A model generated the notes under the pieces. The model was not told the origin of the DNA and did not search any database. It saw only the letters and a program-made list of their open reading frames with translations. Of a DNA stretch of 15,826 nt, positions 7,823 to 14,384 are shown in pieces; within the stretch, counting starts at the first letter, position 1; each line of letters starts with the position of its first letter. Source of the DNA: DATAQC01 sp051001215. Its GTDB lineage: Bacteria > Actinomycetota > Acidimicrobiia > Acidimicrobiales > AC-14. A program made the position numbers and the translations under genes. The stretch spans positions 1 through 15,826 of the forward strand of contig JBPCNP010000049.1 of NCBI GenBank assembly GCA_051001215.1, written 5' to 3'.

Positions 7823-8734
7823 TCAGAGCTCCTTCAGGGCCTGGATGCGTTCCTCGAGCGGAGGGTGGGTATCGAACAGGCGGTTCAGCCAGGCTAGGCG
7901 ACCCTGGTCGGGGGTGCGGGCAAGGGGCGATTCGATCCAGAGATGGGCCGTCGCCCGCGAGCCCGAGTGCACGACCGTGGTGTCGTCACGCAGCTTCTCG
8001 AGGGCGGCCAGCAGACCCGGAGGGTACCGGGTGAGCTGCACCCCGCTGAAGTCGGCCAGGGCCTCGCGCCGCCGGCTGACGGCGGCCTGCATCACCCGGG
8101 CCACCAGGGGAGCCAGGAGCAGCAGGGCGAAGCCGAACACGGCCACCAAGATCCCCGCGCCGGCGCCACTGTCGTTGTCGTGGTCGCTCTGGCGGGGGCC
8201 GCCCCACCACAGGAAGCGCAGGGCGAAGTCGGCCATGAGCGTGACCACGCCCACGAAGGTGACGGCCAGGGTGGACGAGAGGATGTCGTAGTTCTTCACG
8301 TGGCTGAGCTCGTGGGCCAGGACCCCTTCCAGCTCGATGCGGTTCATCTTCTCGAGCAGACCGGTGGTGACGGCGACGGCGGCGTGCTTGGGGTTGCGGC
8401 CGGTGGCGAAGGCGTTGGGCGCCGGGTCGTCGATGATGTACACGCGGGGCTTGGGCAGACCTGCGGCGATGCACAGGCCCTCGACCAGGTTGTGCAGCCG
8501 GGCGTAGGTGTCGGGATCGGCGGGCTTGGCGTGGCTCATGGCCAGGGCGACGCTGTCGGACTTCCAGTACGCGGCGAAGCTACCGACGACGACCACGACG
8601 GTGGCGATGACGAGGAACACCAGGCCGAGGCCGAGCAGGCGGTCGACGGCAAAGGTCACGAGGGCCACGAGCACCACGAAACCGGCGACGAGCAGCACCG
8701 AGCGCCGCTTGTTGGACGAGATCTGTTCGTACAG
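7823..8734 (-). CDS. htpX: HtpX, membrane zinc metalloprotease (M48), start codon unusual
   Basis: HtpX degrades damaged membrane proteins. The zinc site is clear: HELSH at 141-145 (counted from the CTG used here) and the third ligand Glu in SRRREALADFSG near 224. Four hydrophobic segments match the family: two at the N-terminus and two between the HExxH and the Glu. The start is odd. The expected N-terminus YEQISSNKRRSVLLV is in frame, but no ATG, GTG or TTG precedes it after the last stop; the first GTG (8698) would remove it. A CTG at 8734 preceded by GGGAG (9 nt) gives (M)YEQISSNKRR. Alternatively one base is missing in the G run at 8779-8782 and the true start is the ATG at 8811. The lemA-htpX pairing is common. 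Confidence 0.88.
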   Translation of the reverse strand: MYEQISSNKRRSVLLVAGFVVLVALVTFAVDRLLGLGLVFLVIATVVVVVGSFAAYWKSDSVALAMSHAKPADPDTYARLHNLVEGLCIAAGLPKPRVYIIDDPAPNAFATGRNPKHAAVAVTTGLLEKMNRIELEGVLAHELSHVKNYDILSSTLAVTFVGVVTLMADFALRFLWWGGPRQSDHDNDSGAGAGILVAVFGFALLLLAPLVARVMQAAVSRRREALADFSGVQLTRYPPGLLAALEKLRDDTTVVHSGSRATAHLWIESPLARTPDQGRLAWLNRLFDTHPPLEERIQALKEL

Positions 8735-8751
8735 GTGACCCGGCTCCCGAG

Positions 8752-8811
8752 TCAGCCGGCGGGAGCGGAGACGCTGGGCCCCTGAGAACGTGACCTCGGA
8801 AGATCAACCAT
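8752..8811 (-). other. Short open frame between lemA and htpX (19 codons)
   Basis: An ATG overlaps the lemA stop (TGATG) and opens 19 codons ending at 8752. Either it is a coupling peptide leading ribosomes to the htpX CTG 17 nt later, or it is the real htpX N-terminus, separated by a one-base loss in the GGGG at 8779-8782. Adding one G there fuses it in frame to the YEQISSNKRR segment. Confidence 0.4.
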
Positions 8812-9362
8812 CAGAACTGGACGGAGACCGGGCCGCGCGAGGCGTCGTCGGCCTCGAAGTACTCGCGGGCCTTGAACCCGAAGGCGTTGGCCAGCAGGTT
8901 CGACGGGAAGCTCTGGATCTTGGTGTTCAGCTTCAACACCGAGTCGTTGTAGAACTGGCGGGCGTAGGCGATGCGGCCCTCGGTTCCCGACAGCTCCTCC
9001 TGGAGCTCCAGGAAGTTCTGGTTGGCCTTGAGGTCGGGATAGGCCTCGGCCACGGCGAACAGCGATTTCAGGGCTCCGGAGATCATGTTCTCGGCCTGGG
9101 CCTGGTCGCCGGGACCGCTGGCGTTGATGGCGTTGGCCCGGGCCTGGGTGACGGCCTCGAACGTCCCCTTCTCGTGGGTGGCGTAGCCCTTGACCGTGTT
9201 GACCAGGTTGGGGATCAGGTCGTAACGGCGCTCGAGCTGCACGTCGATCTGGGCCCAGGCGTTGTCGATGCGGTTGCGCAGCTTGACCAGGCCGTTGTAG
9301 GACGCGGCCACGTAGAGCACCACCAGCAGCACCACCACGCCCACGATGATTCCCACAACCAT
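8811..9362 (-). CDS. lemA: LemA family membrane protein
   Basis: LemA proteins are small membrane proteins of unclear role, with one N-terminal helix and a helical-bundle domain, often encoded with HtpX or TPM-domain proteins. The 183-aa product has helix 2-20 (VVGIIVGVVVLLVVLYVA) and the signature YNGLVKLRNRIDNAW followed by RRYDLIPNLVNTVKGYA. It ends with the conserved ARQFYNDSVLKLN and FPSNLLANAFGF. The open frame runs to 9602, but the ATG at 9362 gives the family start and has GGAAGG 8 nt upstream. A TATGAT hexamer at 9394-9399 gives a leader of about 25 nt. It is the first gene of lemA-htpX-DUF3048. Confidence 0.93.
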   Translation of the reverse strand: MVVGIIVGVVVLLVVLYVAASYNGLVKLRNRIDNAWAQIDVQLERRYDLIPNLVNTVKGYATHEKGTFEAVTQARANAINASGPGDQAQAENMISGALKSLFAVAEAYPDLKANQNFLELQEELSGTEGRIAYARQFYNDSVLKLNTKIQSFPSNLLANAFGFKAREYFEADDASRGPVSVQF

Positions 9363-9393
9363 GCCGTTTGCCTTCCGAAGACGCCGGCTGCCC

Positions 9394-9399
9394 ATCATA
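9394..9399 (-). promoter_or_regulatory. Candidate -10 of the lemA promoter
   Basis: TATGAT matches the sigma-A -10 consensus in 5 of 6 bases and lies 31 nt before the lemA ATG, leaving room for the GGAAGG ribosome site. The -35 is not clear. Confidence 0.5.
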
Positions 9400-9403
9400 C
9401 GGG

Positions 9404-9409
9404 TACCGT
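9404..9409 (+). promoter_or_regulatory. Candidate -10 of a leaderless promoter for the 62-aa gene
   Basis: TACCGT (TANNNT) ends 7 nt before the ATG at 9417, and there is no Shine-Dalgarno. It lies back to back with the lemA -10 in a 54-nt divergent gap. Confidence 0.4.
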
Positions 9410-9416
9410 TTCCGCC

Positions 9417-9605
9417 ATGCCGTTGCATGCCCACGAGTCGGGCGACAAGGGGGCAGACAAGCACGTGCTGCGCATCGCGGTCCGCGACGGCTTCACCCGT
9501 GACCTGGCCGCCATGCTGCTCGCCGACCTGAGCCACGTGGTCGACCGCCTCGCCGATCGTGGCTCGCCGGCCCGTGACCAGGTCCGGGCCGGGTTCCACC
9601 ACTGA
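9417..9605 (+). CDS. 62-aa protein of unknown function
   Basis: A short cytosolic-looking protein (MPLHAHESGDKGADKHV...) with no membrane segment and no cysteine. The middle (about 18-48, LRIAVRDGFTRDLAAMLLAD) looks like two amphipathic helices. I do not recognise a family. Support for coding: it diverges from lemA across a 54-nt promoter gap, has a TANNNT element at leaderless spacing, and its stop shares a base with the next start (TGATG). In-frame sequence continues upstream, but that is antisense to lemA. It probably forms a unit with the AMIN-like lipoprotein and OsmC genes. Confidence 0.6.
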   Translation: MPLHAHESGDKGADKHVLRIAVRDGFTRDLAAMLLADLSHVVDRLADRGSPARDQVRAGFHH

Positions 9606-10222
9606 TGAGCCGAACGCGCGTCCTCCTGCCCGTCCTCGTCGGCGCCGTGCTCCTCGCGGCCGGCTGTGGCTCGGCCAAGACCACCTCGACGTCGGCCACG
9701 ACCACTTCCCTGCGAGCGGCGACGACCACGACGATGGTCGGCCTATCGCCCGCCACCACCGCCGGCCCCCCCACGTCGGTGGCCTATTCGACGACTCCGG
9801 TGTCCGTGGCCGGCCAGGGGGCGACCGCCCTGCTCACCGCAGTTCGCACGGCGGCCCAGAACGGCTTCGACCGCGTCACTTTCGAGTTCGCCAACCGGTT
9901 GCCCGGTTACGCGGTGGACTACATCGCCCGGCCTGTCCTGCAGGACGGATCGGGGACCGAAATGGTGGTGGAGGGGACCGCCGTGCTCTCGGTCCGGATG
10001 ACGCCGGCCAGCGGCTTCGATCTTTCCGGCGGCGGCAAGGCGACCTACACCGGTCCGACGCGCATCAAGGCGGCCGCTCCGAAGCTCGTCGAGGTGGTGC
10101 AGGCCGGGGATTTCGAGGGCAACCTCACCTGGGTTGCCGGCGTGAAGACGAAGTCGGGCTTCAGGGTCTCCACCCTGGAATCACCGCCCCGCCTGGTGGT
10201 CGACATCAACTCCGGGTCGTGA
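9605..10222 (+). CDS. AMIN-like domain lipoprotein
   Basis: A 205-aa secreted lipoprotein. Residues 1-20 are a signal peptide with lipobox LLAAG-Cys21, followed by a Thr/Ser-rich spacer (about 23-65). The domain at about 70-205 (GFDRVTFEFANRLPGYAVDY ... LTWVAGVKTKSGFRV ... PPRLVVDI) matches the actinobacterial AMIN-like domain, a beta-rich module related to the AMIN domain that localises envelope proteins. It is likely anchored on the outer face of the membrane and may bind cell-wall polymer (inference). Its ATG shares one base with the stop of the 62-aa gene, and its stop shares one with the OsmC start, so all three are translationally coupled. Confidence 0.82.
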   Translation: MSRTRVLLPVLVGAVLLAAGCGSAKTTSTSATTTSLRAATTTTMVGLSPATTAGPPTSVAYSTTPVSVAGQGATALLTAVRTAAQNGFDRVTFEFANRLPGYAVDYIARPVLQDGSGTEMVVEGTAVLSVRMTPASGFDLSGGGKATYTGPTRIKAAAPKLVEVVQAGDFEGNLTWVAGVKTKSGFRVSTLESPPRLVVDINSGS

Positions 10223-10727
10223 TGATGGGCCGAGACGGACTGCGAGCCGTACAACAGCCGCTGAAGGACCGCTACCGCGAGGAGCCGACGACGGCTCAGG
10301 TCACGCTTGCGGCCGAGGGCACCCTCGACGAGGGGATTGCCTGCTCGGTCGCCACCGGACAGGCGTTGGCCAAGGCGGGACTGCATCCCGCCACGGGGGC
10401 GACGGACTGTCCCTGTGCTCGGGCGACATGCTGCTCCAGGCCCTCGTCGCCTGTGCGGGGGTGACGCTTCGGGCCGTCGCCACCTCCCTGGACATCTCCG
10501 TCAACGGCGGGACGGTTCATGCCGAGGGCGACCTGGACTTCCGGGGCACGCTGGCCGTGAGCAAAGACGTGGCCGTCGGCTTCACCGCCATCCGCGTCCG
10601 CTTCGAGCTCGACTCGGACGCCACCGACGACGAGCTCGCGACCCTCTTGCGCCTGACGGAGCGCTACTGCGTCGTCTACCAGACGCTGGCCAGCCCCCCC
10701 GCCCTCTCGGTGTCGCGCTCCGCCTGA
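10222..10727 (+). pseudogene. OsmC-family protein gene interrupted by one frameshift
   Basis: OsmC-family proteins include cysteine-based peroxidases acting on organic hydroperoxides; many members have no known substrate. The first frame (MMGRDGLRAVQQPLKDRY ... ALAKAGLHPATG) and the second (GDGLSLCSGDMLLQALVACAGVTLR ... LTERYCVVYQTL) together make a complete product of about 168 aa with the conserved Cys segments ACAGVTL and ERYCVVYQTL. They are joined by one missing base in the run of five G at 10395-10399; a sixth G restores HPATGGDGLSLCSGDM exactly. No other lesion is seen and both parts look under selection, so a recent mutation or sequence error is more likely than an old pseudogene. The ATG overlaps the AMIN-like stop (TGATG). 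Confidence 0.85.
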
Positions 10728-10740
10728 CCCCGGACGGGGT
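10727..10740 (+). terminator. Small hairpin after the OsmC-family gene
   Basis: ACCCC-GGAC-GGGGT forms a perfect 5-bp stem with a 4-nt loop directly after the stop codon, between convergent genes. It lacks a T-run, so termination is only suggested. Confidence 0.25.
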
Positions 10741-10758
10741 GGCCCCGACGTCGCCTCG

Positions 10759-11319
10759 TCACGTCCCGGTGCGGTAGTGGAGGTGTACCACGCCGCTGGC
10801 GAAACGGCGTTCGCCCACCAGTTCGAGCACGAGGCGGACATCGTCGGGGAGGGAGCGGCTGCCGCCGCCCACCACGACGGGCACGACGAGGAGGTGGTAC
10901 TCGTCGACCAGCCCGGCCCTGATCGCCCGGGCGGCGAGGTTGGGGCCGCCCACGGAGAGGTCACGTCCCGCTGATGCCTTCAGCTGCCGGACCGCTTCAG
11001 GATCGAAGTCGCGCTCGAGCTGCGTCCGTGCGCTGGAGACCGCCTCCAGCGTCTTGGAGTACACGATCTTGTCGGCCGCCTGCCAGATCTCGGCGTAGTC
11101 CTGTATGACGGGGGGCTGGTCGGGCGCGGCGTGCGCCGTCTCCCAGTAGGCCATCACCTCGTACATCCGACGCCCGTAGAGATAGGTGCCGACCGTTCGC
11201 TCGATGTCGTTGACGAAGGCGTGCACCTCCTCGTCCGGTGCAGCCCAGTCGAAGTTGGCATCCTCGTCGGCGACGTAGCCGTCGAGCGAAGCGATCATCG
11301 AGTAGATCAGCTTGGCCAT
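10759..11319 (-). CDS. RibD C-terminal / dihydrofolate-reductase-like protein
   Basis: A 186-aa protein of the RibD_C (DHFR-fold) family, NAD(P)H-dependent reductases whose stand-alone members mostly have unknown substrates. It starts MAKLIYSMIASLDGYVADED, typical of the YyaP/YwjB-like group, with the fold's later motifs GRDLSVGGPNLAARAI and LVDEYHLLVVPVVVGGGSRS. The open frame begins at 11385, but the ATG at 11319 matches the family start and has GGGAGG 6 nt upstream. TACGGT at 11357-11362 is a possible -10. It is convergent with the OsmC-family gene (31 nt between stops). Likely a single-gene unit in the accessory region. Confidence 0.88.
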   Translation of the reverse strand: MAKLIYSMIASLDGYVADEDANFDWAAPDEEVHAFVNDIERTVGTYLYGRRMYEVMAYWETAHAAPDQPPVIQDYAEIWQAADKIVYSKTLEAVSSARTQLERDFDPEAVRQLKASAGRDLSVGGPNLAARAIRAGLVDEYHLLVVPVVVGGGSRSLPDDVRLVLELVGERRFASGVVHLHYRTGT

Positions 11320-11553
11320 GGCGAGCCTCCCTTGCCCTTCGAGCCGGAAACGCTCCACCGTAGGCCGACCGTCTGAGCTGGCCACCGAGGACAGGGGGGA
11401 ACGAGCGGCGGCGTCGGTCGAGTCAGCGCCCGTACAGCGCTCGAGGAGGGCGCGACCCGCGTGGCGCGACGTGGCGCCCTGAACGACTACCCGAGGTGGC
11501 CAGAGCCCGGCACGGAAGCCGACCTACTCCCAGTGCGGCACACTCAGGGCGCG
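11320..11553. other. Intergenic region between the RibD_C-like gene and mazF
   Basis: No gene is supported in these 234 nt. The right part contains an inverted repeat GGCGC...GCGCC (11463-11478) downstream of mazF. The left part holds the likely promoter of the reductase gene. Confidence 0.4.
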
Positions 11554-11865
11554 TCAGCAGTTGGCCAGCGCGTCGAGGGCCTCGCAGATGCGACGGCGCC
11601 CACCTACGCCGAGCTTGCCGAGTCGTGTGGTGAGCACGGACTTCGGTACGGCTGCGAGATTGTCGAACGTGGCAACGCTGTCGTGGTCGATTCCTTCCTC
11701 GGAGCCCACGGGAATGCAGGTCGGGATGTCCCGGATCGTCGTCGTCACCGGCGCGACGACGATGTTGTTCAAGACCGGGATCACCTCGTCACGGGACACG
11801 ACGAGCACCGGTCGGCGCTTCTGATTCGGTGTCTCCATCAACCACAGCTCGGATTGCGCTACCAC
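11554..11865 (-). CDS. mazF: MazF/PemK-family toxin (endoribonuclease)
   Basis: MazF toxins are small sequence-specific ribonucleases that halt translation when freed from antitoxin. The 103-aa product shows the family pattern: an N-terminal strand (SELWLMETPNQKRRPVLVVSRD), the core NNIVVAPVTTTIRDIPTCIPV, and VATFDNLAAVPKSVLTTRLGKL before a helical end. The GTG start at 11865 overlaps the antitoxin stop by 7 nt, as usual for this type of module. Length and motifs appear intact, so it is probably functional. It lacks the typical GDIW opening; SELW takes its place. The exact RNA target cannot be read from sequence. Confidence 0.88.
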   Translation of the reverse strand: MVAQSELWLMETPNQKRRPVLVVSRDEVIPVLNNIVVAPVTTTIRDIPTCIPVGSEEGIDHDSVATFDNLAAVPKSVLTTRLGKLGVGGRRRICEALDALANC

Positions 11866-12110
11866 GGCTCGGCCGCCGTGAGAGCCATCGCGCTCGCCAT
11901 CGCAAGCTCGTCATCGTCGGGCGTCTGCGGACGCTGTCGATACGACCCGGCGATCGCGGTGCCGACGCGAGCCCGACGAACTGAGTCGGCGAGATGGACC
12001 ACACCACGCCGGATCACTGCAGACCGACTGTCGCCTACTCCGTCGGCAACGAGCTCATCGATCAGCGCCAGCTCCTCATCCGTGAAACGGGTGGGCACCG
12101 GAGTCGTCAT
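11859..12110 (-). CDS. Ribbon-helix-helix antitoxin paired with MazF
   Basis: An 83-aa antitoxin. Residues 4-40 (PVPTRFTDEELALIDELVAD ... SRSAVIRRGVVHLAD) read as a ribbon-helix-helix DNA-binding domain: a beta strand, then two helices. The remainder (SYRQRPQTPDDDELAMASAMA) is acidic and probably the flexible toxin-binding tail. It precedes and overlaps the toxin by 7 nt. The ATG at 12110 has a near-consensus TATACT 7 nt upstream and no Shine-Dalgarno, pointing to a leaderless, probably autoregulated message. The frame stays open to 12536, but the extension has no domain and would pass through the promoter. Confidence 0.85.
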   Translation of the reverse strand: MTTPVPTRFTDEELALIDELVADGVGDSRSAVIRRGVVHLADSVRRARVGTAIAGSYRQRPQTPDDDELAMASAMALTAAEPW

Positions 12111-12117
12111 ACGGATC

Positions 12118-12123
12118 AGTATA
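12118..12123 (-). promoter_or_regulatory. -10 element of the antitoxin-mazF operon
   Basis: TATACT matches the -10 consensus at 5 of 6 positions and ends 7 nt before the antitoxin ATG, so transcription should begin at or next to the start codon. It falls in the AT-richest short stretch of the neighbourhood. Confidence 0.55.
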
Positions 12124-12422
12124 CGTTCTGTAGAGCAAGTCGGCCGGTCGCTCGAGGTGACTCGAGGTCGAGCCCGAACGCCGGCTCTTGGACACAGTCT
12201 CACCGCCTCGCAGGCTGGCAGCTGGGGCGTCGGGCTGGTCCGACATCGTCGCCCATACTCCCAAGCTGCGCGAGCACGCAGACGGGCGCAAATTTCGGGC
12301 TTCCGGGCGTTGAACGACAGCATGAGCACATCCGGTATCGGCGCGCCGGAGCGTTGTGCGCTGGTCACGGGCGGTCGCTGATGGTGCATCGCGGCACGCT
12401 CGGGCTGGGTGCGGGCGGCCGC

Positions 12423-12428
12423 TAGCGT
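12423..12428 (+). promoter_or_regulatory. Candidate -10 of the methyltransferase gene
   Basis: TAGCGT (TANNNT) lies 19 nt before the ATG at 12448, leaving a short leader that contains GGGAGG. No clear -35. Confidence 0.35.
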
Positions 12429-12447
12429 GGCGCGAACGGGAGGGCCG

Positions 12448-13289
12448 ATGCCGAGCGCCGACGAGATCCGAGACGCCCAGCGAGCGACGTGGGCGGGGCT
12501 CTCTGCCGGCTGGGAAAAGTGGGACTCGGTCATCATGGATCAGTTGAGCCCGGTGAGCGCAGCGATCATCCAGCGTCTCGACATCGCCGAAGATCATCAG
12601 CATCTCGACATCGCCGCCGGCACGGGTGAGCCGGGCCTGAGTATCGCCCGACTCACGCCGACGGGACGGGTCGTTCTGACCGACCTCGTACCGGAGATGC
12701 TGGATGTAGCCACACGACGAGCCGAGGCGGAGGGGTCGCCAATATCGAGACGAAGGTGTGCAGCGCGGACGATCTGCCGTTCGACGACGCCACATTCGAC
12801 AGTGTCTCGGTGCGTTTTGGATACATGTTCTTCCCCGAAATGGCCAAGGCGACTGCCGAGTTCGTGCGGGTCCTCAAGCCGGGCGGACGCGTCTGCTCGT
12901 CGGTATGGGTGAAGCGCGAGGAAAACCCGTGGACGACGATTCCGATGCAGGCAATCGCAACCGAGGTGGCGCTGGCACCACCCGACCCGGATGGACCGAA
13001 TATGTTCCGGTGCGCGGCCCCGGGATATGTCAGCGCGCTGTACGAGGCCGCGGGACTGCGTGGCGTCGCTGAGTGGGACGTCGCCGTCGAGCTGGTGACG
13101 TCGTCGCCCGCGCAGTACTGGGAGATGATCAGCGAGCACGTCTCGCTCGCAGTTGCGGCGCTCCAGCACGTCGACGAACCGGCCCGGGAGCGGATTGGGG
13201 CAGCCGTCATCGCGGCCGTGAGGGCGTACGAGACGGGCGGCGAGGTCCGGATTCCAGGCTTGGCCCGCTGCATCGTGGGAACGAAATAG
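12448..13289 (+). pseudogene. UbiE-like SAM methyltransferase gene interrupted by one frameshift
   Basis: A class I SAM-dependent methyltransferase; the substrate is unknown. First frame: MPSADEIRDAQRATWAGLSAGWEKWD, then the SAM-binding motif HLDIAAGTGEPGLSIARL and the acidic ribose-binding segment VVLTDLVPEML. Second frame: CSADDLPFDDATFDSVSVRF, FFPEMAKATAEFVRVLKPGG and a helical C-terminus ending at 13289. The join is one missing base in GGGG at 12732-12735; a fifth G gives EGVANIETKVCSADDLPF. Restored length is about 280 aa, normal for the family. GGGAGG lies 4 nt before the ATG. There is one lesion only, so this may be a sequence error or a very recent mutation. It diverges from the MazEF-type pair. 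Confidence 0.82.
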
Positions 13290-13392
13290 GACCGAGCGGC
13301 AGGCGCCAAGGCGAAAGTCGGGCCCGCGGCTACTGCCCGGCGACGGACCGACTGACAGCATCCCCGAACGACGACCGCTCCCCACAGGCGAG

Positions 13393-13973
13393 AACGCGGC
13401 GGCCTCTACCGGCTGGTCGACGGCGTCGATCGTCGCGACAGCACGCAGGTAGACGAGCAGCTCGCGGTGCCGAGCGGAACAACCGCGAGCGTGCCGCAAC
13501 TGGAGGTCCCCAGACAGATTGGAGAGATCCATGTCCTCGTTGAGGGGCCCGCCCTTCGCTGACGGCAGGCCGTCGTCTCGTCCAACGGAGCGGTACGCTT
13601 GCACCCGTCGTGGCTGCCCAGGGTGTGGCCTATGTCAACGACCAGGGCTCGGGTCCGGGGCAGGGCCTGGTCTTCAGCGTGAAGGGCACGGCGGTCACAC
13701 CGATTCTCACCGGTCTCGACCTGGGCGCACCCGCAGGGTGTGACGCTCGTCAATGATGACGCCACGCTGCTCATCAGCGCGATCGACGCTGCAACCCGTT
13801 CGGACCAGGTGATCCTCCTCGATCTGGCGACGGGCAAGACCACCGTGGCGACCAAGGGCATCCGGGGAGAACAAGAACAGCTTTTCGGTGGGCTCCACCG
13901 GGCACTGAGGTCCGCGGTCCTCGCCTGGTGTGACGTGAGCAGGAGCGGGAAGATCTACCGGATCGAGCCGTAG
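13393..13973 (+). pseudogene. Decayed beta-propeller-like gene remnant
   Basis: Fragments in different frames line up into one protein-like path. GGLYRLVDGVDRRDSTQVDE to GEIHVLVEGPALR ends at a stop near 13560. VVSSNGAV, then VVAAQGVAYVNDQGSGPGQG to LTGLDLGAPAG follow, and VTLVNDDATLLISAIDAATR to LDLATGKTTVATKGI comes in the next frame. FGGLHRA and SGKIYRIEP close it. The short beta-strand-turn repeats resemble SMP-30/NHL-type propeller proteins, but I cannot name the family. The breaks are one stop and at least three shifts that are not homopolymer changes, so this is true decay. No start or ribosome site is visible; boundaries are approximate. Confidence 0.5.
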
Positions 13974-13994
13974 CCGCCAAGCCCCGCCGTCGTC

Positions 13995-14384
13995 CTACGG
14001 CTCGTGGACACGAAGCGACGTGTGCTGCGCGAGGGTGTCGAAGTCAGCGTCGGCGTGGAGCACCGGGACGTCGGCCCGGATGGCTGCGGCCGCGATGAGG
14101 CAGTCGATCAACCTCCGAACGGTCTGACCGCGGCGACGGCACGTGCGGCAGAGGGCGGCCGCCTCCTCGTAGTCGACGGGCTCGACGGTCACGGCCGAGG
14201 CCCTGGCGAGTAGCCGGCGAAGGTCGTTGAGGTGGTTCTCGTCCCGCGCCCCAGCGAGGACTTCCATGCGGATGGGATCACAAATCACGATGTCGGCGTC
14301 GAGAAGCACATCGACGCGCAGACAGACCGGGCTACCGGTGTCGCGCAGGAACTCCACCCACGCCGAGGTGTCGACAAGCGTCAC
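13995..14384 (-). CDS. vapC: VapC-family PIN-domain toxin
   Basis: VapC toxins are PIN-domain ribonucleases that typically cut tRNA or rRNA. The 129-aa product has the acidic active-site residues in order: D5 in TLVDTSAWVEFL, E41 in RMEVLAGA, D94 in RLIDCLIAAAAI and D112 in HADADFD. All are present, so it should be active. The start is GTG at 14384, overlapping the VapB stop as GTGA (4 nt). The frame is open upstream to 14549, but that part is antitoxin sequence out of frame. The gene converges with the decayed propeller remnant (21 nt between stops). Confidence 0.93.
   Translation of the reverse strand: MTLVDTSAWVEFLRDTGSPVCLRVDVLLDADIVICDPIRMEVLAGARDENHLNDLRRLLARASAVTVEPVDYEEAAALCRTCRRRGQTVRRLIDCLIAAAAIRADVPVLHADADFDTLAQHTSLRVHEP

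Larger units (their letters stand above)
12111..12447. other. Intergenic region between the antitoxin and the methyltransferase
   Basis: These 337 nt separate two divergent units. Apart from the antitoxin -10 (12118-12123) and the methyltransferase -10 candidate (12423-12428), nothing is recognised. Open frames on both strands here have no domain, weak codon bias and no ribosome site. It may hold remnants of a lost gene. Confidence 0.4.

Noticed and set aside
9363..9602. N-terminal extension of LemA to 9602
   Set aside because: It runs antisense through the 62-aa gene. The ATG at 9362 has a good ribosome site and gives the normal LemA start.
10296..10964. 222-codon minus-strand open frame extending past the RibD_C-like gene into the OsmC region
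   Set aside because: It is out of frame with the reductase and antisense to the OsmC-family gene. No conserved motif is present.
11461..12381. 306-codon plus-strand open frame opposite the MazEF-type pair
   Set aside because: The minus-strand toxin and antitoxin have family motifs and the usual overlap. The plus frame has none.
12111..12536. Longer antitoxin reading to 12536
   Set aside because: The extension crosses a near-consensus -10 and overlaps the divergent methyltransferase start. It has no domain.
12597..13604. 335-codon minus-strand open frame opposite the methyltransferase
   Set aside because: The plus-strand methyltransferase motifs (GTGEPG, LKPGG) are clear. The minus frame is a shadow.
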